A stretch of DNA of 64,000 nucleotides from Flavobacterium davisii (GTDB lineage: Bacteria; Bacteroidota; Bacteroidia; Flavobacteriales; Flavobacteriaceae): positions 2,790,001 through 2,854,000 of the forward strand of contig NZ_CP067378.1 of the NCBI RefSeq assembly GCF_019565505.1. Reading direction: 5' to 3'. The notes beneath the pieces were generated by a model, which did no database searches, was not told the DNA's origin, and saw nothing but the letters and a program-made list of their open reading frames with translations. Of this stretch, positions 28,814 to 38,734 are shown piece after piece. Within the stretch, counting starts at the first letter, position 1. Each line of letters begins with the position of its first letter. Made by a program: the position numbers and the translations under genes.

Positions 28814-29160
28814 TGGCTATTCATTATAATTTAGCAAAAGTATATGCAATTTCAGATGATGATGATGATGATTTTGTACGTCAAATAATTACTCTTTTTA
28901 TAGAAGAAGTTCCAGAAGATGTAAGACAGATAAAAGAAGGTATTGAAGAAAAAGATTATGCTAAAGCTTATGGGTATGCGCATAAGACAAAACCGACTTT
29001 GGATTTGTTAGGAATGGAAGCTGCCAAAGAAGAAATTCTTCAAATTGAGCAATGGACACGCGATAAAGGAAAAAAGAAGGAAATTAAAGAAATTTATAAA
29101 AGTTTAAAAGCTAGAATAAATGCGGCTTTAGATGAAGTGAAAAAAGATTTCAAATTTTAA
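28813..29160 (+). CDS. Histidine phosphotransfer (Hpt) domain protein
   Basis: A stand-alone 115-residue Hpt protein that should carry phosphate between histidine kinases and response regulators. The phospho-accepting histidine is His57 in YAHKTKPTLDLLGM, which matches the Hpt pattern AHxxKxxxxxLG. Helical, cytoplasmic, acidic N-terminal DDDDDD stretch. Start overlaps the preceding stop (TAATG). No kinase is nearby, though a sigma-54-type response regulator is encoded 23 kb away; linking the two would be guesswork. A strong terminator follows. Confidence 0.9.
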   Translation: MAIHYNLAKVYAISDDDDDDFVRQIITLFIEEVPEDVRQIKEGIEEKDYAKAYGYAHKTKPTLDLLGMEAAKEEILQIEQWTRDKGKKKEIKEIYKSLKARINAALDEVKKDFKF

Positions 29161-29179
29161 TAAAAATTACTTGATTGAA

Positions 29180-29238
29180 AAACAAGGATTTAAAGGAGTT
29201 TTGATAACGATCAGAATCCTTTGATCCTTGTTTTTTTT
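29180..29238 (+). terminator. Long two-part terminator hairpin
   Basis: The outer stem AAACAAGGAT/ATCCTTGTTT encloses a second stem AAAGGA/TCCTTT and is followed by eight Ts, 19 bases after the Hpt stop codon. Confidence 0.85.
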
Positions 29239-29268
29239 GATATTTGTAAAAGAAAATAAATAAAAAGG

Positions 29269-30515
29269 ATGAAAGCAGCTATCATAACTATAGGAGATGA
29301 AATATTAATTGGCCAAATTACAGATACAAACTCTGCTTATATAGCAAAATCTTTAGATAAAATAGGTATTCAGACAGTGGAAATGCTGTCTATTTCTGAT
29401 GATAAAAAACATATTTTAAAAACACTTTCCTACTTACAAGATCAAGTAGATGTTGTTGTTATAACAGGTGGTTTAGGTCCTACAAAGGACGATATTACAA
29501 AAAAAACACTATGTGAATATTTAGATGATGTTTTAGTTTGTGATGAAGAAGTGCTGAGACATGTAACCAAAATGATTGAAAATTATTTTAAAAGACCTAT
29601 AACTCAATTAAATAAAGATCAAGCGTTAGTGCCTTCTAAATGCAAAGTACTATTTAATCAAGTAGGAACAGCACCTGGAATGTGGATGGAAAAAGGAAAG
29701 ACAGTTTTTATTTCTCTTCCGGAGTTCCCTATGAAATGAAGCATTTGATGGATGATGAGGTAGTGTTAAAATTAGTAAATAGGTTTGATCGTCCTTATAT
29801 TTATCATCAAACATTGATGACTTATGGAGTGGGAGAAAGTTTGTTAGCTGAACGAATTGAAGAGTGGGAAAATAAGCTGCCAGATTTTATTAAATTGGCT
29901 TATTTACCTAGTCCTTTTCAGGTAAAACTCAGATTGACGGCAAGAGGCATTAATGAACAGGAATTAAAAGAAAGAGTGGCTTTGGAAGTCGAAAAAATAA
30001 AACCTTTGATACAAGATTGTTTAGTGGGGTTGGATGAAGGAGAAACAATTGAAGTTATGTTAGGAAGGTTGTTAACTCAAAAAAAAATGACTCTATCAGT
30101 TGCGGAAAGTTGTACAGGAGGGAAGATAGCTTCTTTACTGACGACAACGGCAGGAGCTTCTGCTTATTTTAAAGGAGGGATTGTAAGTTATGCTACAGAT
30201 GTAAAAAAAATGTTGTTAAACGTAGATAGTGCTGTTATTAACGAATATTCAGTAGTAAGTGAGCAGGTAGCTCAAATGATGGTGAAAAATGTAAAAGAGT
30301 TGTTGAAAACAGATTTCGCAATTGCTACAACAGGAAATGCAGGGCCTTCTAAAGGAGAATCAGATGCAGATCTGGGGATAGTATATATAGCAATTGCAAC
30401 ACCTGAAAAGATAGTCGTGGAAAAATATGAGCTAGGACAACCAAGAGAAAAAGTAATAGAAAGAGCTGTAAATAAGGGGCTTGAAATGTTGTATAAAGAA
30501 ATTTTAAAAAAATAA
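29269..30515 (+). CDS. cinA: CinA, competence/damage-inducible protein (frameshift)
   Basis: A bifunctional NMN/nicotinamide-nucleotide amidase and ADP-ribose pyrophosphatase-type protein of pyridine nucleotide recycling. N-terminal MoaB/MogA-like domain: [18 protein letters not shown] and [17 protein letters not shown]-terminal PncC domain: [20 protein letters not shown], with the catalytic Ser, and [14 protein letters not shown]. The frames meet at CCGG (29719-29722) where one G is missing; repair gives [15 protein letters not shown] and about 415 residues, normal for the family. It precedes the ribosomal protein genes on the same strand but these have their own promoter. Confidence 0.95.
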
Positions 30516-30524
30516 TAAAATAGT

Positions 30525-30555
30525 TTGTTTAATCGTTTTATTTTTTGTTACTTTG
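30525..30555 (+). promoter_or_regulatory. Promoter of the rpmB operon
   Basis: TTG at 30525-30527, a 20-base spacer and TTACTTTG at 30548-30555 (one mismatch to TAnnTTTG), followed by GCACC, a common start region in flavobacterial ribosomal promoters. Confidence 0.65.
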
Positions 30556-30591
30556 CACCCTGATTTTGAATAACGATAAAACATAAGTATA

Positions 30592-30828
30592 ATGTCAAGA
30601 GTTTGTGACCTTACAGGAAAAAGAGCGATGGTAGGAAACAACGTTTCGCACGCTATGAACAAGACAAAGAGAAAATTCTCTGTAAACTTGATTAAAAAAC
30701 GTTTTTACCTTCCTGAAGAAGATAGATGGATTACTTTAAGAGTAGCTGCTTCTACAATTAAAACGATTAATAAGAATGGAATTTCAGCTGTGTTGAAACA
30801 AGCACAGGCTAATGGATTAATCAAATAA
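30592..30828 (+). CDS. rpmB: Ribosomal protein bL28
   Basis: A 78-residue protein of the large ribosomal subunit. It starts [20 protein letters not shown], the conserved bL28 signature, and has the KRRF-like basic patch [11 protein letters not shown] and the C-terminal [16 protein letters not shown]. Length is normal. It is the first gene of the rpmB-rpmG-DUF4295-ftsY cluster, 28 bases before rpmG. Confidence 0.97.
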   Translation: MSRVCDLTGKRAMVGNNVSHAMNKTKRKFSVNLIKKRFYLPEEDRWITLRVAASTIKTINKNGISAVLKQAQANGLIK

Positions 30829-30856
30829 TCTATTCCTAATTTAAATATATTTTAAG

Positions 30857-31039
30857 ATGGCAAAGAAAGGTAATAGAATTCAAGTGATTTTAGAATGTAC
30901 AGAGCATAAGACTTCTGGTGTACCAGGAACTTCTCGTTACATTACTACTAAAAATAAAAAGAACACTCCAGATAGATTAGAAATTAAAAAATTCAATCCT
31001 ATCCTAAAGAGAGTGACTGTTCATAAAGAAATTAAATAA
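30857..31039 (+). CDS. rpmG: Ribosomal protein bL33
   Basis: A 60-residue large-subunit ribosomal protein. [20 protein letters not shown] and the C-terminal [20 protein letters not shown] are typical of bL33. It has only one cysteine (in ECTEH), so this is the zinc-free (C-minus) form. The gene lies between rpmB and the DUF4295 gene. Confidence 0.97.
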
Positions 31040-31085
31040 TTTAGAAGTTTTTATAACTAAAAATTTCAATTAAAAAATGTAAGTC

Positions 31086-31256
31086 ATGGCAAAGAAAACC
31101 GTTGCAACCCTACAGACAGCATCTAAGAGATTATCTAAAGCTATTAAAATGGTAAGATCTCCTAAATCTGGTGCTTATACTTTTGTTGAGGCTATCATGT
31201 CTCCTGAAGAAGTTGATGAATTTCTAAAAAGAAATAATTTTATCTATTCAATATAA
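31086..31256 (+). CDS. DUF4295 small basic protein, probable ribosome-associated
   Basis: A very short gene that opens MAKKTVATLQTASKRLSKAI and continues KMVRSPKSGAYTFVEAIMSPEEVDEFL, the DUF4295 pattern found downstream of rpmG throughout Bacteroidetes. As written it has 56 residues with the unusual tail RNNFIYSI. If one base is missing from the A5 run at 31226-31230 the ending becomes KKK and a stop near 31238, giving the usual 50 residues; I think that is correct. Its constant place among ribosomal genes suggests a ribosomal or ribosome-associated role, which is inference. Confidence 0.85.
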   Translation: MAKKTVATLQTASKRLSKAIKMVRSPKSGAYTFVEAIMSPEEVDEFLKRNNFIYSI

Positions 31257-31257
31257 C

Positions 31258-31290
31258 AAAGCTGCTTCTTTTTTGAAGTGGCTTTTTTAT
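31258..31290 (+). terminator. Terminator hairpin after DUF4295
   Basis: AAAGCTGCTTC, a T-rich loop, GAAGTGGCTTTTTT: two stem segments (AAGC/GCTT and CTTC/GAAG) with an internal mismatch, then a T-run. It would make ftsY at least partly independent of the ribosomal genes. Confidence 0.65.
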
Positions 31291-31408
31291 TTTATATTTG
31301 CTAAAAAAATAACCTAAATAATACTTTTCTTGTTGTATAAAGTATATTTTCGTTTTTTTGATTTATTGAGTAGATAGATCGTAGTTGTAAATTGTAAATC
31401 ATATATAA

Positions 31409-32362
31409 ATGAATTTCTTTAAAAAAATTTTTTCTTCTGAAAAAAAGAAACACTTGATAAAGGTTTAGAAAAGTCAAGCACTTCTTTCTTGTCTAAATTA
31501 ACTAAAGCAGTTGCTGGTAAATCAAAAGTAGATGATGATGTATTAGATAATTTAGAAGAGGTGTTGGTAACTTCTGATGTTGGAGTCAATACCACCTTAA
31601 AAATTATTGAACGTATTGAATCACGTGTAGCGCGTGATAAGTATTTAGGTACAGATGAACTTAATAAAATATTAAGAGAAGAAATTGGCTCTCTTTTATC
31701 AGAAACTAATTCAGGTGATGAAACAGACTTTGTTATTCCCGCGAATAAAAAACCGTATGTTATTATGGTTGTGGGGGGTAAATGGAGTAGGTAAGACTAC
31801 TACTATTGGTAAATTAGCAAATCAATTTAAGAATGCAGGTTATAAAGTAGTGCTAGGTGCGGCAGATACATTTCGTGCTGCAGCAATTGATCAATTACAA
31901 ATTTGGGCAGATAGAGTAGGAGTTCCTATTGTAAGACAACAAATGGGTAGTGATCCTGCTTCTGTAGCTTTTGATACCTTACAAAGTGCTGTGGCACAAG
32001 GAGCAGATGTTGTAATTATTGATACAGCAGGACGTTTGCATAATAAAGTAGGTTTAATGAGCGAACTTTCAAAAGTTAAAAGAGTAATGCAAAAAGTGGT
32101 AGTAGATGCTCCTCATGATGTGTTATTAGTATTAGACGGTTCTACAGGTCAAAATGCGTTTGAACAAGCAAAAGAATTCACTGCGGCAACTGAAGTTACT
32201 TGCTTAGCTGTAACAAAATTAGATGGAACCGCTAAGGGAGGAGTCGTAATTGGTATTTCCGATCAATTTCAAATTCCAGTCAAATATATTGGAGTAGGTG
32301 AAGGAATTAATGATCTTCAAGTGTTTAATAAATATGAGTTTGTAGACTCTTTCTTTAAATAA
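31409..32362 (+). CDS. ftsY: Signal recognition particle receptor FtsY (two frameshifts)
   Basis: The SRP receptor GTPase that docks ribosomes making membrane proteins at the Sec translocon. The start at 31409 reads MNFFKKIFSSEKKETLDKGL once one A is restored in the A7 run (31440-31446). One G is extra in the G6 run at 31773-31778; removing it gives the P-loop GVNGVGKTTTIGKL. Other motifs are DTFRAAAIDQL, IDTAGRLHNK, TKLDGTAKGG and the C-terminal GVGEGINDLQVFN. Repaired length is about 317 residues, with a short acidic N-terminal region. Being essential, its two breaks support sequencing error. Confidence 0.95.
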
Positions 32363-32363
32363 T

Positions 32364-32522
32364 ATGCAAAGTTTTAAAACGTTTCATTTTTTTCTTTTTG
32401 GAACATCAGCCCTTTTAGTAGCTCAATATACTAAGAATGTAAAAATTTCTTTATTGTTTTATACGATAGCTCTGGTATTATATATTACTGCATTGGTGAA
32501 ATTTTATAAAGAAAAAAAATAG
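32364..32522 (+). CDS. Tiny membrane protein downstream of ftsY
   Basis: A 52-residue open frame beginning one base after the ftsY stop codon: MQSFKTFHFFLFGTSALLVA, then a short polar turn (QYTKNVK) and a second hydrophobic run ISLLFYTIALVLYITALVKF ending in KEKK. This is the pattern of a two-helix hairpin membrane protein with a basic C-terminal tail. The tight spacing to ftsY, the good start and the terminator just after its stop support it being real. No family is recognised. Confidence 0.65.
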   Translation: MQSFKTFHFFLFGTSALLVAQYTKNVKISLLFYTIALVLYITALVKFYKEKK

Positions 32523-32527
32523 AAAAA

Positions 32528-32567
32528 GAGGCTGTCCTAAAGTGTGCACTGGATCAGCCTTTTTTTA
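32528..32567 (+). terminator. Rho-independent terminator
   Basis: AGGCTGTCC and GGATCAGCCT pair with a one-base bulge around a 13-base loop and are followed by seven Ts, six bases after the tiny membrane gene. Confidence 0.8.
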
Positions 32568-32572
32568 TTAAA

Positions 32573-32747
32573 TTTAAACGAAGTGAATTGGCAAAGCCAA
32601 CTATTTCACCTTATTTTCTTCCAATTCAAGTAGGTACGCTGATTTTAATAATCAAAATAGTTTCTTGTTTTTTAAAAATTCCCGTGAGCATTTGAATTTA
32701 TGGATAAATTTTATTTCACAATGAAGTTTAATCCAGAATCCGAGGTA
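32573..32747 (-). mobile_element. Decayed MITE-like element (inverted copy)
   Basis: Read on the minus strand, about 170 bases align with the element at 59222-59422: GATTAAACTTCATTGTGAAA for GCATTAGACTTCGTTGTGAAA, then AAATTCAAATGCTCACGG for AAATTCAAGTGCTCACGG, then AACTATTTTGAT. The far end is replaced by a hairpin (GTGAATTGGC and GCCAACTATTTCAC). No coding capacity. Confidence 0.65.
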
Positions 32748-33027
32748 AAGTGTTCATGTCTCTATTGGAGATAGTTTTTGTATAAATTCAGATTATATGT
32801 TAGAAATTTACTACAAATAAGGGCTTCAAATTTTAAAAGTATATTTTTTGTCCTTAATTAGATTGTTTTAAGAGTTTACGGTCTTATCATTTATATAACA
32901 GGATAAATCATATATTATTAATGTTATTTATGCCCTTGGTTAAAGGGACAGGTCATGCGTTAAATTACGGCTTTTGCCTCCACAGCTCTGATAAAAAACA
33001 TCTATTTTTATTTTTCTTCTTTTCATT
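32748..33027. other. Intergenic region without a recognised gene
   Basis: AT-rich DNA between two fragments of the same repeat family. Frames are closed in all directions. A patch near 32935-32990 (GGTCATGCGTTAAATTACGG) loosely recalls the repeat terminus but is too diverged to assign. Confidence 0.4.
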
Positions 33028-33060
33028 TTCACAAAGAAGTCTAATACGGAATTTGGGATA
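33028..33060 (-). mobile_element. Terminal fragment of the MITE-like element
   Basis: TTTCACAAAGAAGTCTAATA followed by CGGAATTTGGGA matches the complement of the left terminus at 59222-59255 (GTCTAATGCGTAATCTGGATT) with a few substitutions. The remainder of the element is not recognisable. Confidence 0.6.
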
Positions 33061-33215
33061 AACAGTTTGTGTAAACTAAGTTCTACTTTTAGTTCCCCTC
33101 ATTTTTATCAATAGAAAATAGTCTTTTCTTTTTTATAATAAATTAATAAATCATTTATATTTATAAATGTATTGAAAACTGTAATTTTAGTTACTTTTAT
33201 TCCGCTTTAAAATGA

Positions 33216-34195
<980 letters not shown>

Positions 34196-34284
34196 ATTAC
34201 CATTTGTTACTTCATAACATCTCCTTGTAAGAAGTAGTTCAATTTTTTTACTTTAACCCAAAAAGTTTAAATGACCTCAATGAT

Positions 34285-34318
34285 AAAACCCCGGTATTAA
34301 ATTTAATATCGGGGTTTT
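34285..34318. terminator. Bidirectional terminator between convergent genes
   Basis: AAAACCCCGGTATTA and TAATATCGGGGTTTT form a long stem between the ends of trxB (+) and the DUF6607 gene (-). Confidence 0.95.
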
Positions 34319-34325
34319 AAAAAAA

Positions 34326-35215
34326 TTATTTACTTATATAAGAATCAATTATGTGGCTTATTTCTTCAGGAGTAGCTTCTGATTTTAATTCAAACAATTT
34401 TATGAATAATGGTTGTTTTTCTTTTTTAATGTTAAGTCTTTGTTTTTGATGAAAATAGTGGACCATTTATTTCTAACATTTTTCCAAATAGTGCTATTTT
34501 TTTTCCAGTAATTTTGAGCCAAAGTACATTTAGAATTATCTATCTTTTTGTAAACATCATATCCTTTTTCTTCGGCTAATAAAGTATCTTCATTTTCGCG
34601 TATTATTTTTTTATTATCTTGATTATGAATCCATCCAAAATCTTTTATTTCATGTATGTTATTTCTTTTTAAAATATTGTAGTCATTTCTTATTGTATGC
34701 TCTCTACGTGGTAAAGGAGCAGCTGTCGTATTTTCCCAAAAATGTCTTCCGTCAATATGTACCCACGAAGCTGAACCTTCATAACGAGGACTATCGTCAA
34801 CTTGATATACTTTTTGAGTCCATTGACCTACTACTTCTTTTTTATCTAGTTTTTTGTATTTCCATGTTTGATCTTTTTCGAAAATATACAAGTCAGTATT
34901 TTCATACAACCAATCTTGTCTCCAGTGTTTTACGATTGATTCTTCTGTTTCTCCAGTGATAAGTAAGTGTTGTAATGATAGTTTGTTTGATTCCTCTTCA
35001 ATTAGTTCTATCCATTCGATTGCCTTTTCGTGTTTTGTAGGAGAAGGTTTATAATCATTGTTTTTTGAATAGTTAAATGTTTCGGTAAAATTAAATTCAA
35101 CTTCATAGCATCCGCACATTGATTTGATTGCCTTTCTATCCTCTTCTTTTTTGTTTTGTCCATAGTTTTTCGAAAATAGACTTATTAGAATAAGCGTTAA
35201 AGTTGTTTTTTTCAT
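34326..35215 (-). CDS. DUF6607 family exported protein (frameshift)
   Basis: About 296 residues after repair, with a signal peptide ending NYGQ. The mature part opens with SMCGCYEVEFNFTETFNYS and has conserved stretches HWRQDWLYEN, VVGQWTQKVYQVDDSPRYEG and SASWVHIDGRHFWENTT, which I recognise as DUF6607. One base is missing from the T6 run at 34422-34427; repair adds a tail ending HIIDSYISK with stop at 34326. It is divergently placed, 100 bases from the heme-type TonB receptor gene. A role in the same uptake system is inference from position only. Confidence 0.8.
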
Positions 35216-35281
35216 GTAAAGATTGTTTTAAAAAATTTTAGCAAATATATTAATTTAATTTAGAATAAATAAAAATAAGAG

Positions 35282-35289
35282 TATATTTG
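35282..35289 (+). promoter_or_regulatory. Probable -7 element for the TonB receptor operon
   Basis: TATATTTG matches TAnnTTTG, 28 bases ahead of the receptor start codon and within the divergent promoter region. The AT-rich flank could hold a Fur-type operator, but I cannot define one. Confidence 0.5.
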
Positions 35290-35317
35290 CATTCGAATAA
35301 AGAATACATCTTCTATC

Positions 35318-37439
35318 ATGTATAAAATAAAAACGCTTGTTTTTGTTCTACTTTTTTTAAGTAATATAGTAAACGGACAAATTAATTTAAAAGACTCGTT
35401 ACGAGTAAAAAAAATAGATGAAGTAGTAATTACAGGACAGTTTAGTCCTCAATCATTAAAAAGATCTGTTTTTAATGTGAGAGTTATAACCTCTAAAGAT
35501 ATACAAAATTTATCTGCTAATAACTTTACAGATGTATTGAATCAGTATTTAAATATTTCATTGCAACCGAGTGGTATAAATGGTCGTTCTACTGTTTCTT
35601 TGTTTGGATTGGATGGTCAATATTTTAAAATATTAGTAGATAATGTGCCATTAATTAATGAAAATGGTTTAGGAAATAATATTGATCTTTCACAAATTAA
35701 TTTGAATGATGTAGAGCGAATTGAAATAGTTGAAGGATCTATGGGGGTTACCCATGGAGCTAATGCTGTTACGGGAGTTTTGAATATTATTACAAAAAAG
35801 AAGTTTTCAGGGAAATTAGCTTTTAAAATGGGTGTTCAAGAAGAAACCATAGGTAAAGAATTTCGTTTTTTTGATAAAGGAAGACATATACAAAATTTAA
35901 AATTATCCTATAATTATAAGGAGAGTTTATATGTTGATTTCGGTTTTAATAGAAATGATTTTAAGGGGTTTTATGATACTAAACAAGGTAAGTTTTATAG
36001 CGAAAATGATGGGAATAGAGGATTACGATGGTTGCCTAAAGAACAACTAAATGGTACTACAACGATTGTTTATCATACTGAAAATTTTGATTTGAATTAT
36101 AAATTAGAAGTATTTAAAGAATTAGTTAAATTCTATAATAGTACAGTTCAATCAGGATATAACGATGATTTAGGGTATTATCGTTATGCTAATGATAAAC
36201 GGTATTTTGTAAACAGATTATTTCATAATTTAAATCTCTCAGGACATTTTTTTTCTAAAATAAAATACACAGGCTCTTTTTCTTATCAAGAACAAGAGCG
36301 AAAATTAGAAAATTTTAAATTTAATTTATATAACAAAAACGAATGGAATCATGATCTTTTTAAAGATCAGTCGATGGAGGTATATTATAGTACGGGGTCT
36401 TTGAGTAATTTTTTTAATACTGATAAAGCAGATCTATTATTAGGTTATGAATTGGTATCTAGTAAAGGATTTTCTTTAATTCAAAAGGAAAATAATATTT
36501 TAGAACCTATTGAAAGAAGAATCAATAATTATGATTTTTATGTTTCTAGTGAATTATCAATTACAAATAAATTTTCTATTAAACCGGAGGATTACGATTT
36601 TCTATTCAATCTTTGTTTCAAAATCAATATGCTTCTTCATTAGCCTTGCGGCATTTATTTAATGAAGGAGTTGAGATGCGATTATCTTATGGGACTTCTT
36701 ATAGAACGCCCAATTTTACTGAACTTTATTCTAAACAAATTTTTGATGGGCATTTTTTTCAGGTAATGAAAAATTGCTTCCAGAAACCAGTACTTCCTAT
36801 GAAGCTAGTTTAAAACGAGTACAAGAACTTAAAAAAAATAGCATTTTTTCCAACCAATTATCAACTAGTTTTATTGACTTAAAGGATAAAATAGATATGG
36901 TTTTATTTAGATTTAATCCTGACACAGGCAATCCCGAGTACCAATATATTAATATTAGTAAATATAAAGTGCTCAATATAGCAGCTTTGACTCAGTTAAA
37001 AACTAAAAGAATTTCAGTCAGTTTAGGTGCCTCTTTAGTAGGCGTTTCTCAAAAAATAGATAATCAAGTTTTTTCTTCCAATAAAGATTATTTATACTCT
37101 TTTAATTGTAATGGTAGTCTGTCTTATTCTTTTTCAAAACCAGAAATCAACGCATCTCTTTATTATAAGTACAATGGGAGAGTTCAACAACTAGTAGAAG
37201 GCGCAACTAAATATGAAATTTCTACTGTAGACTCTTCAAATTGGCTGGATTTTACACTACAAAAAAAGATTTTTAAAGGAAAGATAGAAACAACTATTGG
37301 AGCAAGAAATATTTTAGATATAACGAATATAAGTCAGTCAGGATTGGAACAATCTAGAGGACATGTAAGAAATGCTCAACTCATGTTGGCTTATGGGCGT
37401 TCGTTTTTTGCTAAAATAGTATACAATTTAAATATTTAA
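35318..37439 (+). CDS. TonB-dependent outer-membrane receptor, probable heme type (two frameshifts)
   Basis: A gated outer-membrane channel of about 707 residues. The signal peptide ends VNGQ, followed by the TonB box region KKIDEVVITGQFSPQSLKR and the plug domain (VRVITSKDIQNLSANNFTDV to ERIEIVEGSMGVTHGANAVTG). The barrel carries YGTSYRTPNFTELYSK, typical of heme/siderophore receptors. One G is missing in CCGG at 36584-36587 and one T in the T7 run at 36753-36759. There is no carboxypeptidase-like N-terminal domain and no SusD partner, which argues against a polysaccharide system. The HmuY-type genes directly downstream point to heme as the ligand (inference). Confidence 0.88.
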
Positions 37440-37543
37440 ATGAAAAAATAAGAATAATCATTACAATATTTCACAGCGAGAAATTTAAATGATGATCGTA
37501 ATATTTCAATGATATAAAAAATAACAATAACTATTTATGATAT

Positions 37544-38632
37544 ATGAAAAAAGGACTATTATTACTGTATTTGGCTACATCTTTTATTTCTTGTTCAAAA
37601 GAATCGGTAGACGAAAAAGAAAAGCATTTAATATCTAAAGAAGAAATATTAAAACCAGAAATAGGGGGAGCTAATCAGCCTAATCAGGTGTTTTTAGATT
37701 TGAGTAAAGGAGAATCTAAAGTTGTAAATAGAGGAACATGGGATTTGGGTTTTTATTCAGGCGATGAATTTAGAGTGGTTTTGAACAGTTCTACATTTAT
37801 GGCGGTTAAAAAAACAGATCAAATAGATATAACCTTAGCTCAAAATCCAGATAAAAATGTAGTACCATTAGGAGGATTTAATTTAGTCCAAAATGGATAT
37901 TGTGATGACGCTACGGGTATTTTAAATGGGAAAGGACAAGGACAAGGAACTGCAATAGGAGAAATTTCTGCACTGGATAATGAAAATAAGGTATATCTGC
38001 TTAATTTAGGTTTCGAAGTTTCTACAAAAACGCCAGCAATAGGTTCTGTTAGTACGGAAGGAAATGCGAGAGGCTGGAAAAAAATTAGAATATTAAGAAC
38101 TAATAATGGAGGATATAAAATTCAATATGCAAATTTATTGGATAAAGACTTTAAAGAAAAAATAATAGATAAAGATAAGTTATACAATTTTACTTTTTTT
38201 AGTTTATTAAAGGAAGATGTTGTAATGGTAGAACCTAAAAAAGAATTATGGGATTTATGCTTTACCACTTTTACCAATTATATCTCATCGGGAACAGACA
38301 TCGTGACTTATGGATTTGCAGATTTTGTTATTTCTAATATGAAAGGAGGAACGCAGGTATATGAAGTAAACATATCCGAATATACTTATGAAAATTTTAA
38401 AAAAGAAAATATAATAGAATCTAAATTTATACCATCTAAAACCGATCAAAGAATAATAGGCTCAAACTGGAGAGTAGGAGGGTCTCAAGCTGGAGGATTA
38501 CCAAGTATAAAAACAGATCGCTTTTATGTCCTAAAAGATATTCAATCCAACTATTATAAAATAAAGTTTCTTACAATGACTAATGATAAAGGGGAAAGAG
38601 GTAATACCAAAATTCAATACTCTTTATTGTAG
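37544..38632 (+). CDS. HmuY-family heme-binding lipoprotein
   Basis: A 362-residue surface lipoprotein: the signal ends SFISC with the lipidated Cys at 17. The HmuY-like pattern is seen twice: VFLDLSKGESKVVNRGTWDL with GDEFRVVLNSSTFMAVKK in the first half, and KKELWDLCFTTFTNYISSGT with VTYGFADFVISN in the second. HmuY in Porphyromonas takes heme from host proteins and hands it to the HmuR receptor, and this gene sits 104 bases behind a TonB receptor, the same arrangement. The axial ligands cannot be named from sequence alone. Confidence 0.82.
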   Translation: MKKGLLLLYLATSFISCSKESVDEKEKHLISKEEILKPEIGGANQPNQVFLDLSKGESKVVNRGTWDLGFYSGDEFRVVLNSSTFMAVKKTDQIDITLAQNPDKNVVPLGGFNLVQNGYCDDATGILNGKGQGQGTAIGEISALDNENKVYLLNLGFEVSTKTPAIGSVSTEGNARGWKKIRILRTNNGGYKIQYANLLDKDFKEKIIDKDKLYNFTFFSLLKEDVVMVEPKKELWDLCFTTFTNYISSGTDIVTYGFADFVISNMKGGTQVYEVNISEYTYENFKKENIIESKFIPSKTDQRIIGSNWRVGGSQAGGLPSIKTDRFYVLKDIQSNYYKIKFLTMTNDKGERGNTKIQYSLL

Positions 38633-38734
38633 ACTTAATTTTTACCAAGTATCATTTTAATACGCACCTCTTTTTATCTCGTGAGTTAAGAGCGCGCGAT
38701 TTTTGACGCAAAAAAATAATTTAAAACTATATAT

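Noticed and set aside
31086..31256. Unique C-terminal tail (NNFIYSI) on the DUF4295 protein
   Set aside because: One missing base in the A5 run at 31226-31230 explains it; the usual tail is Lys-rich and ends near 31238.
31770..31800. Programmed frameshifting in ftsY at the G6 run
   Set aside because: The same gene has another break at an A7 run, and no stimulatory structure or conserved slippery heptamer with a useful short product is visible.
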